NCBI RefSeq assembly: GCF_902459535.1
Contig: NZ_LR699554.1
Coordinates: forward strand, 1,674,001 to 1,738,000
DNA length: 64,000 bases
Source of the DNA: Paraburkholderia dioscoreae
GTDB lineage: Bacteria > Pseudomonadota > Gammaproteobacteria > Burkholderiales > Burkholderiaceae
Reading direction: 5' to 3'
Part shown: piece after piece, positions 41,253-50,241 of the stretch
How positions within the stretch are numbered: position 1 is the stretch's first letter
Layout of the letters: the number at the start of each line of letters is the position of its first letter
Notes under the pieces: generated by a model
Databases searched by the model: none
Told to the model about the DNA's origin: nothing
What the model saw: the letters and a program-made list of their open reading frames with translations, nothing else
Position numbers and translations under genes: made by a program

Positions 41253-42101
41253 ATGCACATCGTCGTCTGCATCAAACAGGTTCCGGACTCGGCGCAGATT
41301 CGCGTTCACCCGGTGACCAACACGATCATGCGCCAGGGCGTCCCGGCGATCGTCAACCCGTACGACCTGTTTTCACTCGAAGAAGCGCTACGGCTGAAGG
41401 ACCGCTTCGGCGGCAAGGTCACGATGCTGTGCATGGGGCCGCCGCAGGCCGAGGATGCGCTGCGCAAATGCATCAGCTTCGGCGCCGACGACGCCGTGCT
41501 GGTCACCGACCGCGCGTTCGCGGGCGCGGATACGCTGGCCACCTCGTATGCGCTGGCCGCAGGCGTCCAGCAGATCGCGAAGGAGCAGGCAGTCGACATC
41601 GTGTTCACCGGCAAGCAGACGATCGACGGCGATACCGCGCAGGTCGGTCCCGGCATCGCCAAACGCCTCGGGCTGCAACTGCTGACCTACGTGTCGCGCA
41701 TTGTCGAGACGGATCTCGACGCACGCACGATCACGGTCGAGCGGCGCGCCGAGGGCGGCGTGCAGGTGCTCAGGACCGCGCTGCCGTGCCTGATCACGAT
41801 GCTGGAGAACACCAACGAACTGCGCTTCGCGACGCTGCCCGCAATGATTCACGCGGCCGGCTATCCGGTGCGCAAATGGAACCGTGAACAGGCCGGCATC
41901 GAAGACGTCAGCAAGATCGGCCTGAAGGGTTCGCCGACGGTAGTCAGCAAGGTGTTCGGCCCGACACCGCGCAGCGAGAAAGCGGAGCTGCTCGATCTCG
42001 ACGCCTCCAGTCTGCGCGATGTGTCGATGAACCTGCTGCAGAAGATTTTCACGCGCCATCCCACCCTGGAAGCCGACCTGCTGATGAAGGAGGGATCATG
42101 A
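41253..42101 (+). CDS. fixA: FixA, electron-transfer flavoprotein beta subunit
   Basis: 282 aa: HIVVCIKQVPDSAQIRVHP start, VNPYDLFSLEEALRLKD, and the ETF-beta signature region VEIVFTGKQTIDGDTAQVGP-like (DIVFTGKQTIDGDTAQVG). Part of the FixABCX complex that bifurcates NADH electrons to quinone and to ferredoxin/flavodoxin for nitrogenase. Overlaps fixB by 4 bp. Confidence 0.96.
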   Translation: MHIVVCIKQVPDSAQIRVHPVTNTIMRQGVPAIVNPYDLFSLEEALRLKDRFGGKVTMLCMGPPQAEDALRKCISFGADDAVLVTDRAFAGADTLATSYALAAGVQQIAKEQAVDIVFTGKQTIDGDTAQVGPGIAKRLGLQLLTYVSRIVETDLDARTITVERRAEGGVQVLRTALPCLITMLENTNELRFATLPAMIHAAGYPVRKWNREQAGIEDVSKIGLKGSPTVVSKVFGPTPRSEKAELLDLDASSLRDVSMNLLQKIFTRHPTLEADLLMKEGS

Positions 42102-43201
42102 ACACACCCGCCGCTCCCGCGAAGAAACCCGCCGGCCGCGCGGGCCGCAACCTCGAACTGCCGGAGCATCTGAAGGCCTATAAAGGCGTATGGGTCTTCA
42201 TCGAGCACGACCGCGGACACGTGCACAGCGTCTCGTGGGAACTGCTCGGCGAAGCCCGCAAGCTGGCCGATACGCTCGGCAGCCGCGTGGGTGTCGCCGT
42301 GCTCGGCGGCGCGGACGAGCCGCTCGAACAGTTCGCCGCGGAAGCCTTCGCTTACGGCGCGGACGACGCTTACATCGTTCACGACCCGGTCCTGCGCGGC
42401 TATCGCAACGAGCCGTTCACCAAGGGGCTGACCGATCTCGTCAACCGGCATCAGCCTGAGATCCTTCTGCTCGGCGCGACGTCGACGGGCCGCGACCTCG
42501 CCGGCTCCGTCGCCACCACGCTCCTGACCGGGCTGACCGCCGACTGCACCGAACTCAATATCGATCCCGTCTCGCGCGCGCTGGCGGCAACCCGCCCCAC
42601 CTTCGGCGGCTCGCTGCTGTGCACGATCATGACGCTCGCGTACCGCCCGCAGATGGCGACGGTCCGCCCACGCGTGATGCAGATGCCGCCGCGTGACACC
42701 GCGCGCACCGGCAACATCGTCCAGGGAACGCTGGGGATGATCGAGACGGACATCGTCACGAGGCTGCTCGACTTTATCCCCGACGCGAGCAGCAACCGCA
42801 TCAACCTGCCTTACGCCGACGTGATCGTGAGCGGCGGCAAGGGCATGAAGAACCCGGAGAACTTCAGACTGGTGTTCGAACTGGCGAACGTGCTCGGCGG
42901 CGAAGTCGGCGCGACCCGGCCATGCGTGCAGGCCGGCTGGGTGGAAGCCGAGCGCCAGGTGGGACAGACCGGCAAGACGGTACGGCCCAAGCTCTACATT
43001 GCCGCCGGCATTTCCGGGGCGATCCAGCACCGCGTGGGTATGGAAAGCGCGGACGTGATCGTGGCGATCAACACCGACCCGAACGCGCCGATCTTCGACT
43101 TCGCGCACTACGGCATTGTCGGCAACGCGCTGCAGGTGTTGCCCGCGCTGACGCAGGCTTTTGCGGAGCATCTGTCGCGGCGCCGCAAACAGGCTGCCTG
43201 A
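42098..43201 (+). CDS. fixB: FixB, electron-transfer flavoprotein alpha subunit
   Basis: 367 aa. N-terminal KGVWVFIEHDRGHVHSVSWE and the C-terminal FAD-binding half (VSGGKGMKNPENFRLVFEL, YIAAGISGAIQHRVGM, AINTDPNAPIFDFAHYGIVG) identify ETF-alpha. N-terminal extension APAKKPAGRAGR is basic. ATGA-coupled to fixA. Confidence 0.96.
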   Translation: MNTPAAPAKKPAGRAGRNLELPEHLKAYKGVWVFIEHDRGHVHSVSWELLGEARKLADTLGSRVGVAVLGGADEPLEQFAAEAFAYGADDAYIVHDPVLRGYRNEPFTKGLTDLVNRHQPEILLLGATSTGRDLAGSVATTLLTGLTADCTELNIDPVSRALAATRPTFGGSLLCTIMTLAYRPQMATVRPRVMQMPPRDTARTGNIVQGTLGMIETDIVTRLLDFIPDASSNRINLPYADVIVSGGKGMKNPENFRLVFELANVLGGEVGATRPCVQAGWVEAERQVGQTGKTVRPKLYIAAGISGAIQHRVGMESADVIVAINTDPNAPIFDFAHYGIVGNALQVLPALTQAFAEHLSRRRKQAA

Positions 43202-43212
43202 GGAGAATCACC

Positions 43213-44523
43213 ATGAAGAAGCCTTCACAGTTCGATGCGATCGTGGTCGGCGCCGGTCCGTCCGGCAATGCCGCCGCCTATACGATGGCCAAGGCCGGCC
43301 TGAAAGTGCTGCAGATCGAGCGCGGCGAATATCCCGGCAGCAAGAACGTGCAGGGCGCGATCCTGTACGCGAAGGCGCTCGAAGAAATCATCCCGGACTT
43401 CCGCGACGACGCGCCGCTGGAGCGCCACATCATCGAGCAGCGGATATGGATGCTCGACGACACTTCGTTCGTCGGCACGCATATGCGCAGCGAGGAATAC
43501 AACAAGCCGCCCTACAACCGCTACACGATCATCCGCGCGCAGTTCGACAAGTGGTTTTCATCGAAAGTGCGCGAAGCCGGCGCCTTGCTGATCTGCGAGA
43601 CCACGGTGAAGGAACTCATCATGGACGGCGATCAGGTGGTGGGCGTGCAGTGCGATCGCGAGCATGGCGACGTGTATGCGGACGTGGTGGTGCTCGCCGA
43701 CGGCGTGAATTCGACGCTCGCGCGCAAGGCGGGCTTTCATGGAGAGATCGAAGCCGGCAACGTCGCGCTCGCGGTCAAGGAGATTCTCTTCATGCCCGAG
43801 GAGACGATCCGCCAGCGCTTTAACATCGGCGAGGACGACGGCGTGGTGATCGAAATGGTCGGCAGGATCACCGACGGCATGACGGGCACCGGCTTTCTTT
43901 ATACCAACAAGGAATCGCTTACCATCGGCGTGGGCTGCATGCTGGGCGACTTCAAGAAGAACCCCAACCGCACGAGCCCCTACGTGCTGCTCGAAAAGAT
44001 GAAGCAGCACCCGTCGATCGCACCGCTGATCGCGGGCGGCGAGATGAAGGAATATTGCGCACATCTGATTCCGGAAGGCGGCTTTCACGCAATCCCGCGG
44101 GTCTACGGCAACGGCTGGATGATCGTCGGCGACTCGGGTGGTTTCGTGAACGCTGCGCACCGCGAGGGCTCGAATCTCGCGATGACCACCGGGCGCCTCG
44201 CCGCTGAAACGGTAATCCACGCGAAAGCCGCGGGGCTCGGCTATCGCGCGGCCACGCTCAAGGCCTACAAGACCGCGCTCGACCAGAGCTTCGTGATGAA
44301 AGACCTGCACAAGTACCGCGACATGCCGGCCGTGCTGCACCAGAATCCGCAGTTCTTCACGACCTACCCCGACCTCGTGGCACGCGCCGCGCGCACGATG
44401 CTCACGGTCGACGGCAAGGACAAGAAAAGCAAGGAGCGCGAAATCTTTTCGAGCTTCCGCAAAGCCCGTTCGCTTGCCGGCATGGTGGGCGACGCCTACA
44501 AACTCCTGAGGGCCTTCCGATGA
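43213..44523 (+). CDS. fixC: FixC, ETF:quinone oxidoreductase-like flavoprotein
   Basis: 436 aa. FAD dinucleotide motif VVGAGPSGNAAAYTMA at the N-terminus, MIVGDSGGFVNAAHREGSNL for the second FAD contact. In FixABCX it passes electrons between the ETF pair, quinone and FixX at the inner membrane. Start at 43213 after AGGAG; overlaps fixX by 4 bp. Confidence 0.96.
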   Translation: MKKPSQFDAIVVGAGPSGNAAAYTMAKAGLKVLQIERGEYPGSKNVQGAILYAKALEEIIPDFRDDAPLERHIIEQRIWMLDDTSFVGTHMRSEEYNKPPYNRYTIIRAQFDKWFSSKVREAGALLICETTVKELIMDGDQVVGVQCDREHGDVYADVVVLADGVNSTLARKAGFHGEIEAGNVALAVKEILFMPEETIRQRFNIGEDDGVVIEMVGRITDGMTGTGFLYTNKESLTIGVGCMLGDFKKNPNRTSPYVLLEKMKQHPSIAPLIAGGEMKEYCAHLIPEGGFHAIPRVYGNGWMIVGDSGGFVNAAHREGSNLAMTTGRLAAETVIHAKAAGLGYRAATLKAYKTALDQSFVMKDLHKYRDMPAVLHQNPQFFTTYPDLVARAARTMLTVDGKDKKSKEREIFSSFRKARSLAGMVGDAYKLLRAFR

Positions 44524-44819
44524 GCACCGTACCCGTCAACGTAGAGGAAAAGCTGTTCCAGAACCGTTACCGCGTGGATGCGGGGCGGCCGCACATCCGC
44601 ATCAAGGACGCCGACGTGTGCCTGAGCGAGTGCAGCGCGAAGAGTTGCACCTTTGTCTGCCCGGCGTCCTGCTACAAGGCCGAAGGCAACGGCACGGTCA
44701 CGCTGATCACCGACGGTTGCCTCGAATGCGGCAGCTGCCGCATTCTCTGCACCGACCACCAGAACATCGAGTGGGACTATCCGCGCGGTGGTCACGGCAT
44801 CCTGTTCAAATTCGGTTGA
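44520..44819 (+). CDS. fixX: FixX ferredoxin-like protein
   Basis: 99 aa. Cysteine motif CLECGSCRILC with an upstream set in SECSAKSCTFVCPASCY, the FixX pattern. Last subunit of the FixABCX electron-bifurcating complex. Confidence 0.95.
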   Translation: MSTVPVNVEEKLFQNRYRVDAGRPHIRIKDADVCLSECSAKSCTFVCPASCYKAEGNGTVTLITDGCLECGSCRILCTDHQNIEWDYPRGGHGILFKFG

Positions 44820-44829
44820 GGGACACGTC

Positions 44830-45156
44830 ATGGCCAGACCCGAACGACATGTGTTTGTCTGCACCCAGAACCGGCCCCCGCAGCATCCGCGCGGCTCCTG
44901 CGCAGGTGGCAAAAACTCCACCGCACTGCTGCAGGCGTTCTGGGCGGAACAGCAGAAACGCCAGGCGTACGACACCGTCGCGATCACGTATTCGGGTTGT
45001 CTCGGCCCGTGCGATCAGGGTGTGAACGTACTCGTCTATCCGGAGGCGGTGCTTTACAGCGGCGTGACGGTTGCCGACGTGCCGGAAATCTTCACGCGCC
45101 ACCTGGAGGGCGGTGAACCGGTGCAGCGCCTCATGGCGGCGGAGAAGGTCTGGTGA
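44830..45156 (+). CDS. thioredoxin-like [2Fe-2S] ferredoxin
   Basis: 108 aa. Four Cys in the arrangement of thioredoxin-fold 2Fe-2S ferredoxins: VFVCTQNRPPQHPRGSCAGG, then YSGCLGPCDQGVNVLVYPE. Related proteins accompany nif genes in Azotobacter. May act as an extra electron carrier or redox partner. Starts 10 bp after fixX and ends in a GTGA overlap with the next gene. Confidence 0.88.
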   Translation: MARPERHVFVCTQNRPPQHPRGSCAGGKNSTALLQAFWAEQQKRQAYDTVAITYSGCLGPCDQGVNVLVYPEAVLYSGVTVADVPEIFTRHLEGGEPVQRLMAAEKVW

Positions 45157-45632
45157 ACCTGCTGACCGGTGTCGAATCGACCGAACTGTTCGGCGGCGAC
45201 GTGTCGCCCGCCGTGCGGCGCCTCATCGAAGGCTTGCACGGCGCGCCGCCCGAGCAGGTCGTCGCGGTGCTGTGGAGCGTCACGCTGACCTCGCCGCAAA
45301 GCCTTGCCGTCTACTATCTGCTCTACAAGTTCCACGCCCGACGCGGCGAGCTCGACGAGGCACAGCACGCGGCGCTGCGAGGACTGAAAGCGGCCGCGCA
45401 TGCCGCCGGGTTGAATGAAGACTGGCAAACGGTGCGGGCCGGCGACGCGAACTTCGACGCGCCCGGCCCTGCCCGCTTCTGGCTCTTCACCCTGAAGGCG
45501 CTCGCCTTTATCGGCCTGCGGCGCGGCGAACGCGACACAGCCGCACAGCTGATCGCCCAGTTGCGGCGGCTCGATCCGGCGGACCACCTCGGCTTCGGCG
45601 TAGTGGAAGCGTTGCTGCAACGCTCCGCTTGA
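45153..45632 (+). CDS. TPR-like protein, paralogue of the nifB-operon TPR protein
   Basis: 159 aa from GTG at 45153 (GTGA overlap with the 2Fe-2S gene). All-helical, with AVYYLLYKFHARRGELDEAQ and ARFWLFTLKALAFIGLRRGE. C-terminal half shares a clear pattern with the protein at 29474-30049, so both probably derive from one ancestor. Last gene of the nifV-fixABCX operon. Function unknown. Confidence 0.8.
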   Translation: MNLLTGVESTELFGGDVSPAVRRLIEGLHGAPPEQVVAVLWSVTLTSPQSLAVYYLLYKFHARRGELDEAQHAALRGLKAAAHAAGLNEDWQTVRAGDANFDAPGPARFWLFTLKALAFIGLRRGERDTAAQLIAQLRRLDPADHLGFGVVEALLQRSA

Positions 45633-45689
45633 GGCGAAACGCAATTTCCAGACGCACCGTCGTCGTTCCGCCGGCCCTATCCGGGCTAT

Positions 45690-46661
45690 TCAGAGCTGCA
45701 ATTCGCGAACCGGCGCCCCGTCGAGCCAGGCCTGAATCCCCTCGACGATCTGCGGATAGGCGGTACGGTAAGTGTTTTCGGTAACGTAGCCGATATGCGG
45801 CGTTGCCAGCACGTTGGGTAGAAACCGGTACGGATGCTGAGGCGCGAGCGGTTCTTCGTCGAATACGTCGAGTGCCGCGCCGGCAATACTCCGTGCCTGC
45901 AGTGCCGCGATCAGCGCCGCTTCGGAGACGATCGGCCCACGCGACGTGTTGACCAGATAGGCACTCGGCTTCATCAGCGCCAGTTCGCGCTCGCCGACAA
46001 TCCCGCAGGTGCGCTCGCCCAGTTTCAGATGAACGGAGAGCACGTCCGCGTCGCGAAACAGCTGATCCTTGTCGACGCGTTCCACGCCGTGTTCGGCGGC
46101 CCGCTCGGCCGTCAGGTTCTGGCTCCAGGCGATCGTGCGCATCCCGAATGCCTGCCCCAGGCGGGCGACCGCCTGCCCGATACGGCCAAGTCCCAGCAAA
46201 CCCAGCGTCTTGCCGTTCACATCCACACCCAGGCCCACCTGCCACCCGCCGGCGCGCAACGAGGTCGCCTCCGCATGCAGGTTGCGCGTGACGGCAAGAA
46301 TCAACGCCCAGGTGAGCGCCGGGGTGGCCGCGGCGTCGCCGCCGGTCGTGCCCGATACGACGATCCGCTGTTCGCGCGCGGCGAGCAGATCGATTGCCGC
46401 GTTCCACATACCGACCGTGACGATCAGCTTGAGCCGCGGCAGACGCGCGAGCAGCCCGGCGTCGAGACGGGTGCGCTCGCGCATCAGCACCACCACGTCG
46501 AACGGCGCGAGGCGCGCGGCGAGCGAGTCGGGATCGGCGACGTGGTCGTGAAAGAAGACCGCCTGTGCGCGCGGCGCGAGACTGGCCCAGTCGGCGAAAG
46601 AGCGGGCCGTCTGCTGATAGTCGTCGAGCACCGCAATGCTCGCGACAGCGAAATGTGACAT
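45690..46661 (-). CDS. D-2-hydroxyacid dehydrogenase family protein
   Basis: 323 aa NAD-dependent dehydrogenase: Rossmann motif LGLLGLGRIGQAVARLGQA, catalytic Arg region VNTSRGPIVSEAALIAAL, ALDVFDEEPL and catalytic His in TPHIGYVTENTY. Substrate unknown (phosphoglycerate- or glyoxylate-type acids possible). Convergent with the nif island end and 17 bp after the alcohol-dehydrogenase gene. Confidence 0.88.
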   Translation of the reverse strand: MSHFAVASIAVLDDYQQTARSFADWASLAPRAQAVFFHDHVADPDSLAARLAPFDVVVLMRERTRLDAGLLARLPRLKLIVTVGMWNAAIDLLAAREQRIVVSGTTGGDAAATPALTWALILAVTRNLHAEATSLRAGGWQVGLGVDVNGKTLGLLGLGRIGQAVARLGQAFGMRTIAWSQNLTAERAAEHGVERVDKDQLFRDADVLSVHLKLGERTCGIVGERELALMKPSAYLVNTSRGPIVSEAALIAALQARSIAGAALDVFDEEPLAPQHPYRFLPNVLATPHIGYVTENTYRTAYPQIVEGIQAWLDGAPVRELQL

Positions 46662-46678
46662 GTAGGCGACTCCTGTTG

Positions 46679-47689
46679 TCAATGAGAGATGACGACCTTG
46701 CCGAAGAAGGCACGGTCGTCGAAGTGATGCCAGGCATCGAGGGCGCGCTCGAACGGGAACACGCTGTCGATCACCGGCTTCAGGCCGGATGACGCGACCG
46801 CACGCACCAGGTCCTGCAGCCCCGAGCGGTCGCCGACCGAGATCCGGTAGAACACGCCGCCGCTGCGAAACAGGTCGTTGAAATCGAGGTTGGACTGGCT
46901 GGAGGCGAGAAAGCCGATCAGCGCGACTTCGCCGCGGTTCGCCACGGCCTTGATCGACTGTTCGAGCGTGCCCGCGCCGCCAACTTCGAGCACCCGATCG
47001 ACGCCACGTCCGTCGGTCAGCTCGCGCACCCGGTCGCCCCATGCCGGGGTCTCGACGTAATTGATGACTTCGTCGGCGCCGAGCGCCTTGAGGCGCGCTG
47101 CTTTTTCCGGCGAAGAAGTCGTGGCGATCACGCGCGCGCCGAGCAGTCTGGCGAGCTGGACCGCGAATACGGAGACGCCGCCGCTGCCCTGGGTCAACAC
47201 CGTTTGTCCGGGACGCAGCGGTCGCAATCCGGATAGCGATGTCCATGCGGTCAGCGCCGCGCAAGGCAGCGTGGCCGCCTCTTCGAAGGTAAGGTGGGGA
47301 GGCGCCGCGACGATTGCCTCTTCGCTGACAACCTTGTACTCGGCCAGCCAGCCGTCGCGATGCGAGCCATAGCTCTGCGAGCCGAGCGTGGGCGGCGGAT
47401 TGCCACCATACCAGCGCGCATGAAACGTATTGATGACCCGGTCGCCGACCTTGAAGTCGACAACGTCCTCGCCCACGGCCGCAATCTCGCCGGCAGCGTC
47501 GCTGAGCGGAATCAGGCCGGCCTGTTGCGCGCGCAGGTAGGTGCCGTGAACCATTGCGATGTCGCGATAGTTCAGCGACGACGCCCGCACCCGGATCAGC
47601 ACTTCACCGCGCTGCGGCTCGGGCGTAGGTTCGTCATGAAGCGTGAGATGGTCGAGGCTGCCGGCTTGATCGAAGCGATACACTTTCAT
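46679..47689 (-). CDS. zinc-independent MDR-type alcohol dehydrogenase/quinone reductase-like
   Basis: 336 aa medium-chain dehydrogenase/reductase. NYRDIAMVHGTYL, DAAGEIAAVGEDVVDFKVGD and nucleotide motif QGSGGVSVFAVQLARLLGA. The structural Zn cysteines are absent, suggesting the quinone-reductase branch. In line with the 2-hydroxyacid dehydrogenase gene. Substrate unknown. Confidence 0.85.
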   Translation of the reverse strand: MKVYRFDQAGSLDHLTLHDEPTPEPQRGEVLIRVRASSLNYRDIAMVHGTYLRAQQAGLIPLSDAAGEIAAVGEDVVDFKVGDRVINTFHARWYGGNPPPTLGSQSYGSHRDGWLAEYKVVSEEAIVAAPPHLTFEEAATLPCAALTAWTSLSGLRPLRPGQTVLTQGSGGVSVFAVQLARLLGARVIATTSSPEKAARLKALGADEVINYVETPAWGDRVRELTDGRGVDRVLEVGGAGTLEQSIKAVANRGEVALIGFLASSQSNLDFNDLFRSGGVFYRISVGDRSGLQDLVRAVASSGLKPVIDSVFPFERALDAWHHFDDRAFFGKVVISH

Positions 47690-47890
47690 CGAACGACTCC
47701 CATGAAGTCGCGCGATGCGGGCCCCTCGACGGAGAATGGCGAAGCCAGGTCATCGCGCGAGTCGTCAGTCTAATGGGATCTTCGCGAGCCTGCTTGCCGC
47801 TGCGGCGTTCCACCTTCGTGACTTTCAGTCGTAAGGTAAACGGCGGCACGCAGTCACGCGAAGTGACTCCGCGCAGCGAGACCGGGCCGC

Positions 47891-48730
47891 TCAGAAAAAC
47901 AGCAGCGTGCGCAGTTCGATACTGCGTCGCGGCGGCGCGTCGGCCGGTGACGTGGGGTCGTCGAATGCCGTGTGCGCGGTGAGCCGCGCAATGCCGTCAC
48001 CCGCCGAATCGTAGATCTTGAGCAACAGGAATTCATCGGGCGCCATATTGGGGAAGTAGTACCAACGGTGACGCGGATTGAAGACCAGCGCATACGTCTC
48101 GCCTACTTTGTCGGGATAGACGAGATCCGAAGCCACCAGATCGTTGAGCGCGATACTGCGCGAATCGCACAGCGCGAGCGGCGACGACCGCACCGTTTCG
48201 CCGATCGGTCGCCACAGGTTGACGATCGCCACACGCCCTTGCAGCAACTGCTCGGCTTCCTCCGCCGGCAGATGATCGCGCACGCGCCGCGGCCCCGACA
48301 CGAAGGTCTGGTCGTTATGAATGTACTTGACCGGTTCCCTCACACCTTCGGCACGCCCTGCGTTGCCGTCGCGCAGCGTGTGATCGAACACGACGACGCG
48401 GCGGGCGCCCGTGGCCTGCTTCAATAGCTGTTCGCTTTCCCGGTAGTAAACGGATTCGATCTTCGCCGGGTCGGAGAAGTCGGTCAATGCACTGGCATGC
48501 CGATGCAGTTCGAAACCGTTCCGGTCGAGCGACAACGCACCCGGCGGCGGCGCAACGCGCGCGTTCGAGACCGTCACCCGATGCAGGCGGTACACGCCGC
48601 TGCGCTTCGGCACGCCGGGCGGCGGCTCGTATTGATACGCGACCGGTTTCTCGCCGCTGAACTCGAGATAATTCAGCTCTGCCTGAACCGATGCGGCAGA
48701 GGCCGGTGTGTCGATGACGATATCGCTCAT
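47891..48730 (-). CDS. CmcJ/NvfI family oxidoreductase-like protein
   Basis: 279 aa. VYRLHRVTVSNARVAPPPG, VVVFDHTLRDGN, VKYIHNDQTF and VAIVNLWRPI fit the CmcJ/AsaB-like family related to 2-oxoglutarate-dependent or methyltransferase-partner enzymes in fungi and bacteria. HNDQTF holds the expected metal-type His/Asp pair. It is 18 bp downstream of the SDR gene and probably co-transcribed. No proven bacterial function. Confidence 0.75.
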   Translation of the reverse strand: MSDIVIDTPASAASVQAELNYLEFSGEKPVAYQYEPPPGVPKRSGVYRLHRVTVSNARVAPPPGALSLDRNGFELHRHASALTDFSDPAKIESVYYRESEQLLKQATGARRVVVFDHTLRDGNAGRAEGVREPVKYIHNDQTFVSGPRRVRDHLPAEEAEQLLQGRVAIVNLWRPIGETVRSSPLALCDSRSIALNDLVASDLVYPDKVGETYALVFNPRHRWYYFPNMAPDEFLLLKIYDSAGDGIARLTAHTAFDDPTSPADAPPRRSIELRTLLFF

Positions 48731-48748
48731 GGTCGCGTCCTCATCACG

Positions 48749-49504
48749 TTAAAACGATTCGTTGAACGGCCGCAGGTCGATTTCCTGCGACCATGCGCTG
48801 CGCCCTTGCTGATGGAGATGCCAGTACGAGTCGGCGATCTCGTCGGGATTGAGCAGGCCGTCCGGGCCGCGTTCGGCCGCCCGCTGCGGCGCGGAGGTGC
48901 GCAGGCGCTCACCGTCGATGCCCCCATCCACCACCACATGCGCAACATGGATATTCTGTGGCCCGAACTCGCGTGCGAGGCTCTGCGTGAGCGAGCGCAG
49001 GCCGGCCTTGGCCGAAGCGAACGCGGCAAACGGCGGGCGGCCGCGCAGCGAAGCCGTTGCGCCCGTGAACAGCAGCGAGCCGCGGCCGGCTACCAGCAAC
49101 GGCGGCAACGCCGCCCGGGCGAACAGGAAGCCGCCGAGCGTCGTGACGCGCCATGCCGCCTCGAACTGCTCGGCGCTCAGATCGAGCGTCGGTGCGCGCG
49201 TCGCGCCCGCGGCGTTGAAGATCGCGACTTCGAGCGTGCCTCGTTCCGCGAGTTGCCGCGCAATGGCTGCGAGGTCGCTCTCGCTCGTGACGTCGCCGGG
49301 CAAAGCCAGGGCCTGCCCGCCGGCGCGCTGAATTTCGGCGACCACCGTATCGAGCCGCTCGCGCGAGCGCCCTGTTACAACGACGCTCAAACCCTCACGC
49401 GCAAAACGGCGCGCGAGCGCCGCTCCCAATCCTGCGCTCGCGCCTACCCCGGCAATCCACGCAAGACGCGTGTTCGTCAGGTTGTTCTGGACAGCATCGC
49501 TCAT
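48749..49504 (-). CDS. SDR family protein with Phe at the catalytic Tyr position
   Basis: 251 aa short-chain dehydrogenase fold: AGVGASAGLGAALARRFA and NAAGATRAPT. The YxxxK motif reads F162-ASA-K166 (codon 162 GAA on the plus strand), so the usual Tyr is Phe; activity may be altered. Start at 49504 has GGAG six bases upstream; the ATG at 49516 is less likely. Divergent from the AhpD-like gene. Confidence 0.82.
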   Translation of the reverse strand: MSDAVQNNLTNTRLAWIAGVGASAGLGAALARRFAREGLSVVVTGRSRERLDTVVAEIQRAGGQALALPGDVTSESDLAAIARQLAERGTLEVAIFNAAGATRAPTLDLSAEQFEAAWRVTTLGGFLFARAALPPLLVAGRGSLLFTGATASLRGRPPFAAFASAKAGLRSLTQSLAREFGPQNIHVAHVVVDGGIDGERLRTSAPQRAAERGPDGLLNPDEIADSYWHLHQQGRSAWSQEIDLRPFNESF

Positions 49505-49668
49505 TGGATTCTCCATTGCATCTATTCATCAGCGTAGGCGAGCGTTGCCAACGATAGAAATAACGAATTGTGGAAAGTTAAGCGGCAAAATCGGATCTTT
49601 TCGGTCAGCTGCTGGATCAGCGCGCACAGATCTAAGTGGTTACCTTGATTTGTTCAAAACTGGTCATT

Positions 49669-49686
49669 TTCAGAGTCCACTCTGAA
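49669..49686. promoter_or_regulatory. palindromic operator candidate
   Basis: TTCAGAGT-CC-ACTCTGAA, a perfect 8-bp dyad, 58 bp before the AhpD-like gene in the 239-bp divergent spacer. Cognate regulator unknown. No other feature is seen in the spacer. Confidence 0.5.
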
Positions 49687-49743
49687 GACTAATCTTCACT
49701 CACCGCATCACCGGATGCGCCCTATCCAACTCAGGAGTGAATC

Positions 49744-50181
49744 ATGGAACAACGTCTCGATTTCTACAAAGCCAACCCCGCCGCCATCAAGGCGCTGCTC
49801 GGCGTCGAAGAGCGCATCGGCAAGTCGGCGCTCGAAAAATCGCTGGCCGAACTGGTGCGCCTGCGTGCCTCACAGATCAACGGCTGCGCGTACTGCGTCG
49901 ACATGCATACCACCGACGCTCGCAATGGCGGCGAAACCGAACGGCGCCTGGCGACCGTGGTGGTATGGCGCGAAACGCCGTTCTTTACCGACCGCGAACG
50001 CGCGGCGCTCGAATGGACGGAAGCGTTGACGCTGGTCTCGCTCGACCATGTGCCCGACGCCGTGTGGACCGCCGTGCGCCCTCACTTCAACGAGGCGGAA
50101 CTGGTCGACCTGACCCTGCTGATTTCGGCGATCAACGCATGGAACCGCTTCGCGATTGCTTTCCGCAAGCTGCCGGCGTAA
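49744..50181 (+). CDS. carboxymuconolactone decarboxylase/AhpD-like protein
   Basis: 145 aa. Redox motif CAYCVDMH (C-x2-C-x3-H) in LRASQINGCAYCVDMHTTDA is that of the AhpD/CMD peroxidase-like family. Likely a peroxidase or redox protein in the cytoplasm. First of three plus-strand genes (with azoreductase and cupin) that look like a redox-stress set. Confidence 0.9.
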   Translation: MEQRLDFYKANPAAIKALLGVEERIGKSALEKSLAELVRLRASQINGCAYCVDMHTTDARNGGETERRLATVVVWRETPFFTDRERAALEWTEALTLVSLDHVPDAVWTAVRPHFNEAELVDLTLLISAINAWNRFAIAFRKLPA

Positions 50182-50241
50182 GCGATGCCACTCAGCGCAA
50201 GCCGCAACCCATTTTGAGTCATCCTGGCACGGAAAGTATTG

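Noticed and set aside
45640..45690. Terminator between the fix operon and the hydroxyacid dehydrogenase
   Set aside because: Only a 4-bp stem (GCCC/GGGC) without a T-run.
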